NCBI RefSeq assembly: GCF_007197555.1 | Contig: NZ_CP041614.1 | Location: forward strand, 682,001 to 746,000 | DNA length: 64,000 nt | Direction: 5' to 3' | Source: Shewanella psychropiezotolerans | GTDB lineage: Bacteria > Pseudomonadota > Gammaproteobacteria > Enterobacterales > Shewanellaceae | Position numbers and translations under genes: made by a program | Shown here: positions 47,123 to 56,697 of the stretch, piece after piece | Numbering within the stretch: the stretch's first letter is position 1 | How the letters are laid out: the number at the start of each line of letters is the position of its first letter | Notes under the pieces: model-generated | Databases searched by the model: none | Seen by the model: the letters and a program-made list of their open reading frames with translations, nothing else | Told to the model about the DNA's origin: nothing

Positions 47123-48139
47123 TCACAGGAACACACAATTGCGTTTTTTAAAGTTGATAAAGCCGAAGTTGTCACCTGAGACCGGATTGTCATGACCGCT
47201 TTCCCAAATCACCGTGGTTGTGGTGTAGGGATGCGCCCACGCGGCATCTGCAATGGTATTGGTCATCTGATAGCGATAACGGGATTTCGGTAAAATCGGC
47301 ATCGGGGTTTGATAGCAAATCGCGCCATCATCCCCGTGGGACTCCCACACCAGGCCTTGGCGGTGTAATTTGTAGTTCAACCGCTCTAAGATGAGCGTGC
47401 CCGCCTGAATAGGCGTATCGCGGTAATTGGTGGTGCCGGTCAGCGGGTAGGCGGAGCCTTGCGAGCCCATACACCAGAACAGTGCATCAAACGGCAACAC
47501 GTTGTTGGTGGAAGTGGCTATCGCTTCGGTGGCGCAGGCCAATTGTGAGGTGACATTGCCAAACAAAATTGCTTCGGGGTTGAGAATAAAGGCCAGCTCA
47601 TCATCGTCCCACAGCGGGTCAATTTCAGTCAGGTAGGCGATATCAAAGTTGTCGGTGGCCATGCAGGCGCCACTTTGGATGATTTGCAGCCAGTAAATGA
47701 TGGGGTACTTGTACCAGTGGCCATGATAAAACGCGCCATCGGAGGCATCGTTGTCACGATGGGTGGTGCGCCCGCCAATCTGCGGCAGGTTCTCGCCGCC
47801 CAGACTCATGCCCATGTTCACCATGCAATAGGGAACTCTCGTCACATCAACCAGCGTATCGGGCTCCCAGTAACCGATATTGAGCCCAATCTGCAGATAC
47901 ACCGGCGGTGGCTTCGGGCAGTAAGAGATGGGCATGCTTGGGTTGCGCGTGTCGGGTAAGCTGCCGGGGATAATCGGCACTCGGCCAATGGTGAACGGAA
48001 AGATGCACGACCAGCAGATATCCGTCATGGGATTAACGAAAGTGCCCGTACACGAGGCCCCCTGAGCGCGCGCATTGAAGGGCACACTCAACAGACACAC
48101 CGCCGCGAGTAAACACCCTAAGGATTGCGGGCTACTCAT
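47123..48139 (-). CDS. traU: TraU, pilus assembly / DNA transfer protein
   Basis: A 338-residue protein with signal peptide (cleavage after ARA, about residue 25) and the TraU hallmarks CWSCIFPF, YCPKPPPVYLQIGLNIGYWEP and WESGHDNP. Ten or more cysteines need disulfide formation in the periplasm. TraU helps DNA transfer more than pilus extension in F. It overlaps traW by eight bases. Confidence 0.95.
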   Translation of the reverse strand: MSSPQSLGCLLAAVCLLSVPFNARAQGASCTGTFVNPMTDICWSCIFPFTIGRVPIIPGSLPDTRNPSMPISYCPKPPPVYLQIGLNIGYWEPDTLVDVTRVPYCMVNMGMSLGGENLPQIGGRTTHRDNDASDGAFYHGHWYKYPIIYWLQIIQSGACMATDNFDIAYLTEIDPLWDDDELAFILNPEAILFGNVTSQLACATEAIATSTNNVLPFDALFWCMGSQGSAYPLTGTTNYRDTPIQAGTLILERLNYKLHRQGLVWESHGDDGAICYQTPMPILPKSRYRYQMTNTIADAAWAHPYTTTTVIWESGHDNPVSGDNFGFINFKKRNCVFL

Positions 48140-48863
48140 GAGGTTGCGCCTCGGCGTCGATGAAATTTGGGTAGTGCGATACGTCGATTTCTTGTATTTG
48201 CCATTGGACTCCTACCTGCTTCACTACTGACGGCACCCGCTTCAGGGTGAGCTTGCGGCTCAGGTTGCCTTGCTGGTCAAAGTAAATGCGCGCGCTGAGC
48301 TGCTGGTGGGTGGTTTCAGGCTCACCGCCAGTGAGGATCCATTTGATGGTCTTATTACTCTCATTGGTCTCATGGCCAGCCGCGTGCTGACGTTGATACT
48401 CCTGTGCCCACAGGCGTTGCTGCACATCATCACCATTAAAAAACACCAAGGTTTTACTGAACTGGAACTGCGCCTTAGCGGCGCGCGCCATGGCAGGCCA
48501 GGTGGCGGGGTCAAACGGGTTGATCTGCATCCCTTTCGGATAAATCAGCTTACCGTCAGTGCCGGTAATATCACTGGCGAGGGTCAAGGTGGGATCCACG
48601 CTGAACACCTCCGGGGAGGTGGTGGTGACAAGTCCCACAGGGCGGGGGCGCCTGACGCTGGCTTTCACCGTGTCTTTAAATTGCTGCTGCATGCTAGCGA
48701 GCTCGCCTGTCTGCTCCAAGGTTTTCAGGCGCTGCGCTATCCATTGCAGCATGTCGATCTCAGTGATGGGAAACACCTGGCCAACCACGCCCAAATCTTT
48801 AGCCTGTGCACCTGGGAACAACCCCAATGACAGGGTGAGAAGTACGGCCCGGAAGGTGTTCAT
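48132..48863 (-). CDS. traW: TraW, pilus assembly protein
   Basis: A 243-residue periplasmic protein with signal peptide (cleavage near QAKD, residue 21) and the typical motifs DLGVVGQVFPITE at its mature start and VFFNGDD near 145. TraW works with TrbC and TraU in assembling the F pilus. Overlaps trbI by four bases and traU by eight, so the block is translated as a unit. Confidence 0.92.
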   Translation of the reverse strand: MNTFRAVLLTLSLGLFPGAQAKDLGVVGQVFPITEIDMLQWIAQRLKTLEQTGELASMQQQFKDTVKASVRRPRPVGLVTTTSPEVFSVDPTLTLASDITGTDGKLIYPKGMQINPFDPATWPAMARAAKAQFQFSKTLVFFNGDDVQQRLWAQEYQRQHAAGHETNESNKTIKWILTGGEPETTHQQLSARIYFDQQGNLSRKLTLKRVPSVVKQVGVQWQIQEIDVSHYPNFIDAEAQPHE

Positions 48864-49270
48864 TCATCACTCCCGTCTATCGAATCGATGTCGGTGATCT
48901 GGCTTGTTTGTTTTGCCTCATTTTGTGCGTGCAGTGCATCGAGTAACGCGTGCTGTATGTTGGCTGTCACATCTCTGGCGCCACTGACAATCGCCGGACT
49001 GACCAAGATGGTGACCTTGTTATCCAGAGCGTACTGCTTGACAACATTATCCAGCGTGCGGGTAAAACGCTGGATCTCAACCTCACGCTTTGCATCACTC
49101 AAGTGGCTTTTGGCGATGTCTTGCTCAAAAGTTGTGATGGTGTGGTTCATGTCGAACTCGACAATTTCCTTGTCGAGCAATCGCTGGACGGTGAATGCTG
49201 CATTAATACCGATCATCAAGGCGAAGAGCGTGAGCGGTAATGTGGTGTGCGTGAACAGAGGAGTGGACAT
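48860..49270 (-). CDS. trbI: TrbI, inner-membrane pilus retraction/assembly protein
   Basis: A 136-residue protein with one N-terminal membrane anchor (about 12-30) and a periplasmic helical domain ending in VTILVSPAIVSGARDVT, the conserved TrbI motif. In F it affects pilus outgrowth and retraction. Starts at the stop of traC (one-base overlap). Confidence 0.85.
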   Translation of the reverse strand: MSTPLFTHTTLPLTLFALMIGINAAFTVQRLLDKEIVEFDMNHTITTFEQDIAKSHLSDAKREVEIQRFTRTLDNVVKQYALDNKVTILVSPAIVSGARDVTANIQHALLDALHAQNEAKQTSQITDIDSIDGSDE

Positions 49271-51906
49271 TATGCGGCCTCCGGAGCGGAGTCTGGATCG
49301 GGTTCGACGTCAGCATGGCAGCGTTGTGGTTTTGCCGCCTCGATGATGGCATCAAAACGTTGCATCTCTTTGGGGTAGAAATGCAGTGCGGTGTGCTCAA
49401 TGGCATCCAGCAGGGACATGCCGCGTTTGATGAGAGTTTCGCAATACTCAAACTCATTCGGCTCAGTGGAGAGCATGGCGCGCGACCAGGGATCGGCAAA
49501 CACGCGATGAAACGACACCGTGCCACCGGCTTTGAGCATTACACACGAGTGGCCGGCATCATTGGCGCGCGGGAATGACTTAATCATTTTTTGCTCGAAC
49601 GGGGTAAAGTGATCCGGGTGAGTGGCTAAAAAGTCACTCAAGCCGTCGCCTTGACGCAGGGTGATCTGAATGTCTGAGCTGTTCAGCGCCGCCTCCGCTT
49701 CGGCGTTGGCAAAGAAATCGTTAATGCCCTGGGTGACGGTGGCAAAACTGCCGCCAAACTTACGTGCGGTGCGGTAGCCTTCGTTAATGAAGTCTTTGCT
49801 TTGGGCATTGGCCCCGCTCATTAATGACCAGGCTTCCTCGATGATGCACACCTTCGGAATGGCGCGTTGGCCTGAGAGGAACATCTGTTGATTAATGGCC
49901 ACCATGAGCGCAAACACCACTGGTCGTTGCAGCTCTCCTTTAAATCCGTCCAACTCCAGCGTGGTAATGTCGATATTGGGGTCGAGCTGTGACGGTTTAT
50001 TGAAGATGGCGCCGTGGATCCCCTCAATGCAGTATTTATTGAGCTGGGCGGCGATATCACTGATGCGCCTGTCATCATGTTTGCTGTGGGCGATGTCATA
50101 CAAGGCCTGCTGCACGTCATCAATCAGCGCAAGATTGCCCTTGAGTTGCCAGGCAATTAAAATCGCATCGCCGAGGATGGCGCTTTGAAACCCGTTCAGC
50201 TTTTCATCGGGGGAGGCCATGGTGGCAATCAGGGCGGTGATGTTGCCCAGCACTTCGGTGATGGGATCGATCGTTTCACCCTGTTCATTGACAATGTCGC
50301 CGAAGGTACCCGCATCGCGCACTTGTTGTATTTTGCCCAGATGGGTAAAGGGATTGAGGTGGATTTGGGTGTGGTCAAGATAGACGCCGCCGAGCGTCTG
50401 GGTGAGTTTCTTATAGCTCTCCCCTTTATCTAAGATCCATACCTTACCGCCCCGAGCAAAAATGGATTTCACTAACGCTTGGGTGAAGAAAGATTTCCCC
50501 GCGCCTGAGCCGCCAGTGATGGCCATATTGTAGTTGTCACTGCCACAGTGGAACGGGTCAAAAAAACTGATTTGGTGGCGCATTGTCGGCAGCAGTAATC
50601 CACCTGACAGGCGCTTATAGTCAGCCACCACGGGCAAAAAGTTGACTAAGTTTGAGGTCTTCATCATGAAGGTCAGCCCGGCGTGGGTGCTGTCCTTCAT
50701 AAAGCCCTCAGTCATGCAGAACGGCAAGGTCGACAGGGCGCACAGTCCTTGTAGCATGTTGGCTTTAATCAGCTCAAGACCGGCACTGCGAAACGTCGAT
50801 ATTGCCTTCGCTGTGTCATTACGCTGGTTGGCTTCTGTGGTGTAAAGGGTGACGTTCATTGTCATGGTGCAGATGGTAAAGTCGCCATCCCCTAAGCCCG
50901 TCTGTAATTGCTTGCGCTCTGTCAACTCATCCGCCGCGCCAGGAATAAGCAATCGCATCGGTGAGCTCACTGTTTTGGTGAGTGAGCTTATCTTGCTGTC
51001 ATTACGGGTGACTTGCTCACCGGTCTTATTGATAAAGAAGCTGACGCTAATGCGGTGCGGGCACTGCAAGCTGTTCATGGTGGTGGTCATGGAGGCAAGG
51101 CAATTAGGGAACGCGTACAGCCTGAAATCATTCGGCAGACGTTTAAGCCCTAAACTGACTAAGGTCGTCAGTACTGGCGCATCATCAGGCTCATTGTCTG
51201 CGATGGGCGTGTGACGGATATTGATGCCGTCCCGGTTAACGATGAACTCACTGTCCGGACTGAGTATTTGCGTGTTAAGTGGCTGATACTCGTTATAGGT
51301 GGCCGCGACAGGGCGGTCCTGACGGTGATTAAAGTTGAGGTGTTCACGGCAATGCGCAATGAGCGCCGCAGCCGATAACCGCTCAATGTACATCCCGGTT
51401 TGGGCGAGCTCTGACTCCAGTCCCAGGCGCATATCGATCAAGGCCGTCCTGTCTTGCGTGGTGGAGACAAACAGCCAGGCTTTACTGTGCTTAATATCAT
51501 AGTGATAAGCCCGACTGAGCTTGGTACCAAAGCCATGCTTGGCACTGTGCTTAGCGTAAATCGCCTCGTTAAAGGCAAACTTATCGCAAATGGCATGACG
51601 GCCACTGAGCAGCGCCTGGTTTTGCTCAATGAGCTCACCGATCTGATTGTTACCGACCATGACAAACTGATAATTCCACTTGTCGCCCTCTGGCAAGGTA
51701 CAGACGATGGCATTGAGTGCCGTGATGAGATCATCATTGGCGCCACTGAACAGTGACAGGGAAAAGCCGAACCCACGCGAGTGAGCATTATCAAACACCT
51801 GCTCTTCCTCATCAAAACACCGATACGGCAATTCGTGATGCAGGTGATTATGAGTGTGCTGGCTGGACGCAAACAGTTCGGACAGCCTGGTGTTGATATC
51901 GCGCAT
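49270..51906 (-). CDS. traC: TraC, VirB4-type secretion ATPase
   Basis: An 878-residue VirB4-family ATPase. Walker A GGSGAGKS lies at about residues 463-470, Walker B CIIEEAWSLM near 688, and the R-x-x-G-G-S-F-A-T-V-T-Q-G segment follows. The N-terminal 400 residues form the TraC-F domain. It powers assembly of the pilus and channel from the inner membrane. It starts two bases after traV. No broken motifs are seen. Confidence 0.95.
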   Translation of the reverse strand: MRDINTRLSELFASSQHTHNHLHHELPYRCFDEEEQVFDNAHSRGFGFSLSLFSGANDDLITALNAIVCTLPEGDKWNYQFVMVGNNQIGELIEQNQALLSGRHAICDKFAFNEAIYAKHSAKHGFGTKLSRAYHYDIKHSKAWLFVSTTQDRTALIDMRLGLESELAQTGMYIERLSAAALIAHCREHLNFNHRQDRPVAATYNEYQPLNTQILSPDSEFIVNRDGINIRHTPIADNEPDDAPVLTTLVSLGLKRLPNDFRLYAFPNCLASMTTTMNSLQCPHRISVSFFINKTGEQVTRNDSKISSLTKTVSSPMRLLIPGAADELTERKQLQTGLGDGDFTICTMTMNVTLYTTEANQRNDTAKAISTFRSAGLELIKANMLQGLCALSTLPFCMTEGFMKDSTHAGLTFMMKTSNLVNFLPVVADYKRLSGGLLLPTMRHQISFFDPFHCGSDNYNMAITGGSGAGKSFFTQALVKSIFARGGKVWILDKGESYKKLTQTLGGVYLDHTQIHLNPFTHLGKIQQVRDAGTFGDIVNEQGETIDPITEVLGNITALIATMASPDEKLNGFQSAILGDAILIAWQLKGNLALIDDVQQALYDIAHSKHDDRRISDIAAQLNKYCIEGIHGAIFNKPSQLDPNIDITTLELDGFKGELQRPVVFALMVAINQQMFLSGQRAIPKVCIIEEAWSLMSGANAQSKDFINEGYRTARKFGGSFATVTQGINDFFANAEAEAALNSSDIQITLRQGDGLSDFLATHPDHFTPFEQKMIKSFPRANDAGHSCVMLKAGGTVSFHRVFADPWSRAMLSTEPNEFEYCETLIKRGMSLLDAIEHTALHFYPKEMQRFDAIIEAAKPQRCHADVEPDPDSAPEAA

Positions 51907-51908
51907 GG

Positions 51909-52391
51909 TTAATCCCCTCTGATGTATTGCACGGGACGGCCTGTCCAGCGGCTTTTATCGAGTACGATGTACACATCGGTGGTGTCGACGTAATCGCCGT
52001 GTGCATTGATGAACGGAAAAATGGTGATCTTCTGCACGGAGTCTGAGGTGCGCAGCGGAAATCCGTGTCGGTCGCGGCGAGGCAGGGGAATAAAATCCAT
52101 CGCGTCGACGGGTAACCTCGCACCGCCGGATAACCTGACAGCCATCGATGGCTGAGCGCGTTGCGCATTGCTGAACGCCTGCACCGCTGGGCTGGTGACT
52201 TGGGGTTGATTGAAACCCCCCGTGTCCGTGAGGTGTCTCACCTCCATCATGTCGGTACAGCCGTTGATCCCGCCGACTTTATCGCAGGCGTAATCGCCAT
52301 CGAGCCCCGCGGCGCAGCCTGTGAGGCTGGCAGCGATAAAGGCCATGACAATCCATGAACGCCGTGAGGTGACTGTTAAATCAATATTCAA
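51909..52391 (-). CDS. traV: TraV, outer-membrane lipoprotein of the secretion core
   Basis: I use the TTG at 52391, which has AAGGAG six bases upstream; the resulting 160-residue protein has a lipoprotein signal with lipobox LTGC (cysteine near residue 25), then GLDGDYACDKV typical of TraV. TraV with TraK and TraB forms the outer-membrane core complex (VirB7/9/10 equivalent). Confidence 0.9.
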   Translation of the reverse strand: MNIDLTVTSRRSWIVMAFIAASLTGCAAGLDGDYACDKVGGINGCTDMMEVRHLTDTGGFNQPQVTSPAVQAFSNAQRAQPSMAVRLSGGARLPVDAMDFIPLPRRDRHGFPLRTSDSVQKITIFPFINAHGDYVDTTDVYIVLDKSRWTGRPVQYIRGD

Positions 52392-52440
52392 AATAAACTC
52401 CTTAACTATCGTCAATAGGGGGCGGCGTTTCGCTCAACCG

Positions 52441-54010
52441 CTACTGTGTGCGACCAAACGGTGAATTCACTGGAATGCGTTGCCCTTGCTGGTGATAACG
52501 CTGCGCAGGTGTGAGTAACTGAGTTGCCGATGAACTCGAGTTTTTCGCGGCCCGTGGCGCAATGTCATCGGGCAGCCGTTCGAACAGTGGATTGCTGATG
52601 GTATTGAGAATTTGCGCCGTACTGGACAGCGGCGTTTGTGGCTGATTGGCGAGCGCCTCTTCGTATTCACTTATCCCCACGGGATCCAGCGGAAAGCCTT
52701 TGAGGAACACGATATTGACGGTGTTGCCCGGATTGAGCTCAATAATCGGATGGTATTGCTCAGCGAGCTTGATGTAATAATCTGCCAGTTTGCTGCCGAC
52801 ACTGGCACTTGCAGAGCCTGCCAAGTTGAGCAGGGCATCACCGCCACTCAGGGTGGTGGTTGACCCCAACGGCGAGGTCGAGGTGGTTTCGCTGAGCGCT
52901 TTGCCGGTTTCACCGATCCCCGTTAAAATGCCTGAGACCCCCGCCATCTGTACAATCTTGCCGTTTTTCATGATGGTGGTGCCACGAATACCATTGCGGC
53001 CAAAGTTAAACACCGTGCCTTCAACGGGGATATCGATGATCTCCTCATCAAAAATGCAACTGAGGCGCTGGGTCCTGACAATGCCGCGACTGGAGGAGAT
53101 CTCACCGTACACGGCGCCGATGATGGTGCAGTTATTGAGCCTGGAGGGTTTACCGTTAGGCAGGATGCCTGCGTTAAGCGTTTGAAACACCATGGGCACG
53201 GTATCGCCTTGGCCGTTCACGCCCGCGTTGGCATCGGCGCCACCGGTAATGACAGCGGTGACAAATGTCCCTGCAGGCACATAGTTATCGGGGTGCGTTT
53301 TTGAGGCAGGTTTAGCTCGGGGCTTTGCCAACTGAGGGTGAAAGAATCAATGCCGTTTTGTGTCGCGGGCGGCGTGACGCTACTGCCTTGGTAGGCGGCG
53401 TTACTTGGATCGTAACGGCCTGCAACGGGTCTTGGGGGAGGGTGTACTGGCCTGAGACATTGGAGTGTTGATTGTCGCCGTTACGGGGGAACCCTTGAGG
53501 GCTGCCCAGTCCCAGTGGATCGGCGTCATGATTGACTCCACTCCTGCTTGCAGCTGAACTGCCAGCCTCATTGAGCAATGAGGCGGTGGCCGTGTCTAGC
53601 TGGTGGTCAATCTTGTCGGTCACTCCCTGCTGAAAACGCTCAATCTTGCGCTTCAAGTCGAGAGTGGCGGTGTGGTTATTGCGCTCTATGTTTTCAATGG
53701 TTTTTACCAGTTTATCAAGGGTGCGCTGCTGGGCATCGAGCGCGTTCTGCTGCGCGGTAAGGGCGGACTGATTGTCCTTTTCGGTAAAATCATTATCGAT
53801 GACAGCACCAAAATCGATGGCCGCAGGTTCACCCAAGGGCTCGGCATCACTTCCCATGTAATAGTCCGTGGCGAAATATATGCTTCCCGCCAGCGTGACC
53901 AATATCGTCAGTATTATCCAGTTGCGCTGACCGTTGGCTTCATTGAGGGCCTGGCCTTGGTCAAAATCGCCTTGTGGGTCTTTTTTGAAATAATCGATAA
54001 GGGATCTCAT
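52441..54010 (-). CDS. traB: TraB, VirB10-like core protein (two frameshifts)
   Basis: The N-terminal part has a cytoplasmic start, one membrane segment (about 31-48) and a coiled coil (80-135). The C-terminal part (DNYVPAGTFVTAVITGGADA ... VFLKGFPLDP) is the TrbI/VirB10 beta-barrel domain. The frame breaks at GGGGG 53434-53438 and at GGGG 53290-53293 (plus strand). One more base at each gives a continuous protein of about 520 residues, passing through RYDPSNAAYQGSSVTPP and LNLPQKRTPDNYVPAG, as in other TraB proteins. It spans the envelope and links the inner-membrane motor to TraK/TraV. Confidence 0.9.
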
Positions 54011-54885
54011 CGCATGGCCTCCCCGCCAGACACCACGAAGAGGTGACCTACCTGTTGTGAGTTCAGGCTGGGAGTGGACAAGGCCGCCGCGCGTACGGTG
54101 GCTGAATAGAACTGGGCAGGTGTGAGGGTCATCACGTGGGATGAATGATTGGTGAGCCGGTAAATGATGCCGTTGAAATGCTTGCCAGTGAACATAATGG
54201 CGGGCTCGGTGGTGAGCCCCGTTGGGGTGGCCAGCGTATCTTTGGCGCTGACAGAACGATGCGCAAACCCTTTATGGCTGCGACGGTTCAGCGCTTGTTT
54301 CAGTGCCTCTCGGGTGTTATCGATGAGATGCACCTGATAGCCGTTAATCTGCGCGCCGGTTGCGAGGTAATGCATCATCTGCGCGATGAACTCGCTCATC
54401 ATGCTGGTATAAGGACTGTCTTTATCAAAGGCAGACGGGTGCGTTTGGGCGTTTGGGTTGGCGGTAAAGATGGAGGTGACTGCAGGTTTGGCTTTAGGGG
54501 TGATGAATAGCCCAAAGTGACGACCCTTTGCGGTAGATATATAGGCGGTAAAGGGCGCGGCCAGATTGAGACTCATCCGTGCGGCGCCTGAGTTATCAGT
54601 CTTGGTGCCCGTCACCACGCAAAACCCTTCAGGGCAATCTATCGAGGTGATTTTGTCATCTTTTACCACCAGTCGATTGATGTCGACACTGGAGAGCACC
54701 ACGGGCACGGTCTCACTGTCATTGAAGTGGTACTGGGTCGGTGGCGTGTTTTGTGCCAATGCATGGCCTGATAGTGTCATCGAGAGCGCAAGCGAGAGTG
54801 TAAAAAAGAGTGTCATAGGAAATGCCATACACCAGACGCGCATTCCCCTTGCTGCGATGCCGGGCTTGAAGGTTAATCGTCTCAT
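54007..54885 (-). CDS. traK: TraK, VirB9-like core protein
   Basis: From the ATG at 54885, with a strong AAGGAGG site, the protein has 292 residues: an N-terminal signal (about 16-45, ending HALAQ) and a TraK domain with VNDITSIDCPEGF-like VKDDKITSIDCPEGFCVV and the conserved FHGIIYRLTN-like NGIIYRLTNHS. TraK is the periplasmic/outer-membrane core subunit next to TraV. Overlaps both neighbours by four bases. Confidence 0.9.
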   Translation of the reverse strand: MRRLTFKPGIAARGMRVWCMAFPMTLFFTLSLALSMTLSGHALAQNTPPTQYHFNDSETVPVVLSSVDINRLVVKDDKITSIDCPEGFCVVTGTKTDNSGAARMSLNLAAPFTAYISTAKGRHFGLFITPKAKPAVTSIFTANPNAQTHPSAFDKDSPYTSMMSEFIAQMMHYLATGAQINGYQVHLIDNTREALKQALNRRSHKGFAHRSVSAKDTLATPTGLTTEPAIMFTGKHFNGIIYRLTNHSSHVMTLTPAQFYSATVRAAALSTPSLNSQQVGHLFVVSGGEAMR

Positions 54886-55448
54886 GTGACCTCCTTGAGG
54901 GATTTTTTCATGGTTAACAGACACAGTTGGCCGTGGTCGTACCGCGTGGCGATGACGTAGCTCACCGTTTCAGGCTCCAGTGCCCGCTTGCCGACATATT
55001 TACTCAATACGCCGGTGAGCTTGATCAACTGTTCATCCAGCGCGACCTGAGTGCGGTTAAGGGTGAAATGACTGCTGATGTTTTGACGTTTAATCATGTC
55101 AGCATCACTGCTCAGTAGCGGTTGCATCACATGCCAACTGTCTTCGCAGAGGTATTGACTCAGTTGTGGGTATTGATGGTCAACGGAGGCGGGGGTGACG
55201 TTTAATTTCAGCAACGCGAAATACTCCGCCATCTGTCGCAGGTAGGGTTCATCTACTTGCCCGTCTGAAACGGTAAAGGCCTTGCTGATAACAGGCGGAA
55301 CTAAGGTGCGGCTTTTATTGAAATAGGATTGCCACACAATCGCGGCAAGAATGATGTTAACCAGCATGGCGGCAATAAAGCCACCAACCAGCAGGGTGTT
55401 GAGTGATTGGGTGATACTGAGCAGGTCTATTTTATTACTGCGTAACAT
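54882..55448 (-). CDS. traE: TraE, VirB8-like inner-membrane protein
   Basis: Starting at the ATG at 55448 after a GGGAG ribosome binding site, the 188-residue protein has one membrane segment (about 20-42) and a periplasmic VirB8-type domain with PPVISKAFTVSDGQVDEPYL. TraE is a scaffold of the F channel at the inner membrane. Confidence 0.92.
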   Translation of the reverse strand: MLRSNKIDLLSITQSLNTLLVGGFIAAMLVNIILAAIVWQSYFNKSRTLVPPVISKAFTVSDGQVDEPYLRQMAEYFALLKLNVTPASVDHQYPQLSQYLCEDSWHVMQPLLSSDADMIKRQNISSHFTLNRTQVALDEQLIKLTGVLSKYVGKRALEPETVSYVIATRYDHGQLCLLTMKKSLKEVT

Positions 55449-55493
55449 GGGGTCTCCCTTACGGGGCGCTTCCCCGAACACTAAGCAAAACGG

Positions 55494-55796
55494 TTAACGT
55501 AGCCAGTAACGGCGACACGCTGAGGGCGTACGCTTGAGGAATGTTTGGCTAAACTCAGTCGGGGCATACCAGTAGGCCGTAAGGCGCAGTATGCGCATGC
55601 CGTACTGGCTTTTTAATCGCCGAAGTCCGATAAACCAGACCGTGGCCAGTGCCATGCCAATGAGGGCATGGTGCATCAGGAACAACACGCCAAACACACA
55701 GAGTGCAGGCGCTAACTCATCCATGGCAAATCCCATTAACGTCGGCACGTTGTTGAGCTTTTTCGGAATACTGAAAAATTGGGTGGGGTTATCCAT
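55494..55796 (-). CDS. traL: TraL, VirB3-like inner-membrane protein
   Basis: The ATG at 55796 overlaps the traA stop (TAATG). The 100-residue product has the TraL signature (IPKKLNNVPTLMGFAMDELAPAL) and two hydrophobic segments at about 24-60, corresponding to VirB3. It works with TraC at the inner membrane. Confidence 0.92.
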   Translation of the reverse strand: MDNPTQFFSIPKKLNNVPTLMGFAMDELAPALCVFGVLFLMHHALIGMALATVWFIGLRRLKSQYGMRILRLTAYWYAPTEFSQTFLKRTPSACRRYWLR

Positions 55797-56188
55797 TACA
55801 GGCCAACGACTCTTAGCGAGACATTGAGGAAAATCATCCCCACCACAAATCCGCCAATGGCGGCGCCCCAGTTTTTGGTTAAGAAGCCGGTGATCCCCGC
55901 CGCACACAAACCAATTACCAGTAGGGCAAATTGAGCAGTAGAGCCGGTACCGACGGTATCCACGATTTCACTTTTAGCAGGGGCAAACGGATCGGCAGCA
56001 TAAACAAATCCTGGATAGACAAGGCAGGCCATCAGAAAGACCCACAGTAAAAAAATGACGATAAGTGTATACATCGAGTCACGATTTTCAGGGGTATAAC
56101 ATTGAGGCATCATGGCACCTAAGCGGACAATTTCCTGGTCGGCTTTAATGCGGAGGGCTTCGCGCTCTTCTTTCGTCATGCTTGTCAT
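55796..56188 (-). CDS. traA: TraA, conjugative pilin precursor
   Basis: A 130-residue propilin. A long leader (about 64 residues, hydrophobic at 41-58) ends at a likely signal peptidase site FVYA/A, leaving a mature pilin of about 66 residues with two hydrophobic segments (86-102 and 108-125), as in F-type pilins. AAGGAAG lies eight bases before the ATG at 56188. It is the first gene of the 28-kb tra transcript and is preceded by the repeat array at 56391-56631. Confidence 0.85.
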   Translation of the reverse strand: MTSMTKEEREALRIKADQEIVRLGAMMPQCYTPENRDSMYTLIVIFLLWVFLMACLVYPGFVYAADPFAPAKSEIVDTVGTGSTAQFALLVIGLCAAGITGFLTKNWGAAIGGFVVGMIFLNVSLRVVGL

Positions 56189-56390
56189 CGTGATTACTTC
56201 CTTACTGTTTGATCCTGTGTTGAGATCGAGTTAGCTAAAAGTCATGCCAATTTTACTTTTCTTCAATGAAGCCAATGCGCTACACCTCAACCGTTAAGGT
56301 GAGCAATCATTGAACACGGTGTTGTGGACATCACTGAGATGTCTACACGTCGATCTTGTGCCGATCTGTCTGGCGTACACACGGTGTATT

Positions 56391-56631
56391 GGCTAAACGA
56401 TATGGTCGAAAAATAAACGATGTCATCAAGATTAAGCGATACCACCAAGCGGGTCAACGTTATTATCAAAAAGTAAACGATATATTTGTTTTGTGCTTGA
56501 CATAATGCTCAAGGTGGTTAATTCCCTTGAGTTTTTTTTTGCGCGTGGCTCGGCAGGAACTTACAGCTCGTTTTTTAAACTGTTAAACGATGTTATCCAA
56601 AGCTAAACGATGTTATCCAAAACTAAACGAT
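56391..56631. repeat. TAAACGAT direct-repeat array on a 20-bp grid
   Basis: TAAACGAT occurs at 56394, 56414, 56474, 56584, 56604 and 56624, with weaker copies at 56433 (TAAGCGAT) and 56454 (TCAACGTT). Within each group the spacing is 20 bases, two helical turns. The units at 56584 and 56604 share a longer consensus TAAACGATGTTATCCAAA. The array lies between the divergent traA operon and the S24 repressor gene; a TTGACA -35-like hexamer is at 56497-56502. Confidence 0.85.
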
Positions 56632-56697
56632 ATATCGGTCTTAATTGGTGTGAATAACTACTAGGATTTGTTGACTAATTTTTGGGATAAGAGAGAT

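Noticed and set aside
56287..56469. A 60-codon minus-strand frame in the repeat array upstream of traA.
   Set aside because: It overlaps the direct repeats, lacks a ribosome binding site and has no coding character.
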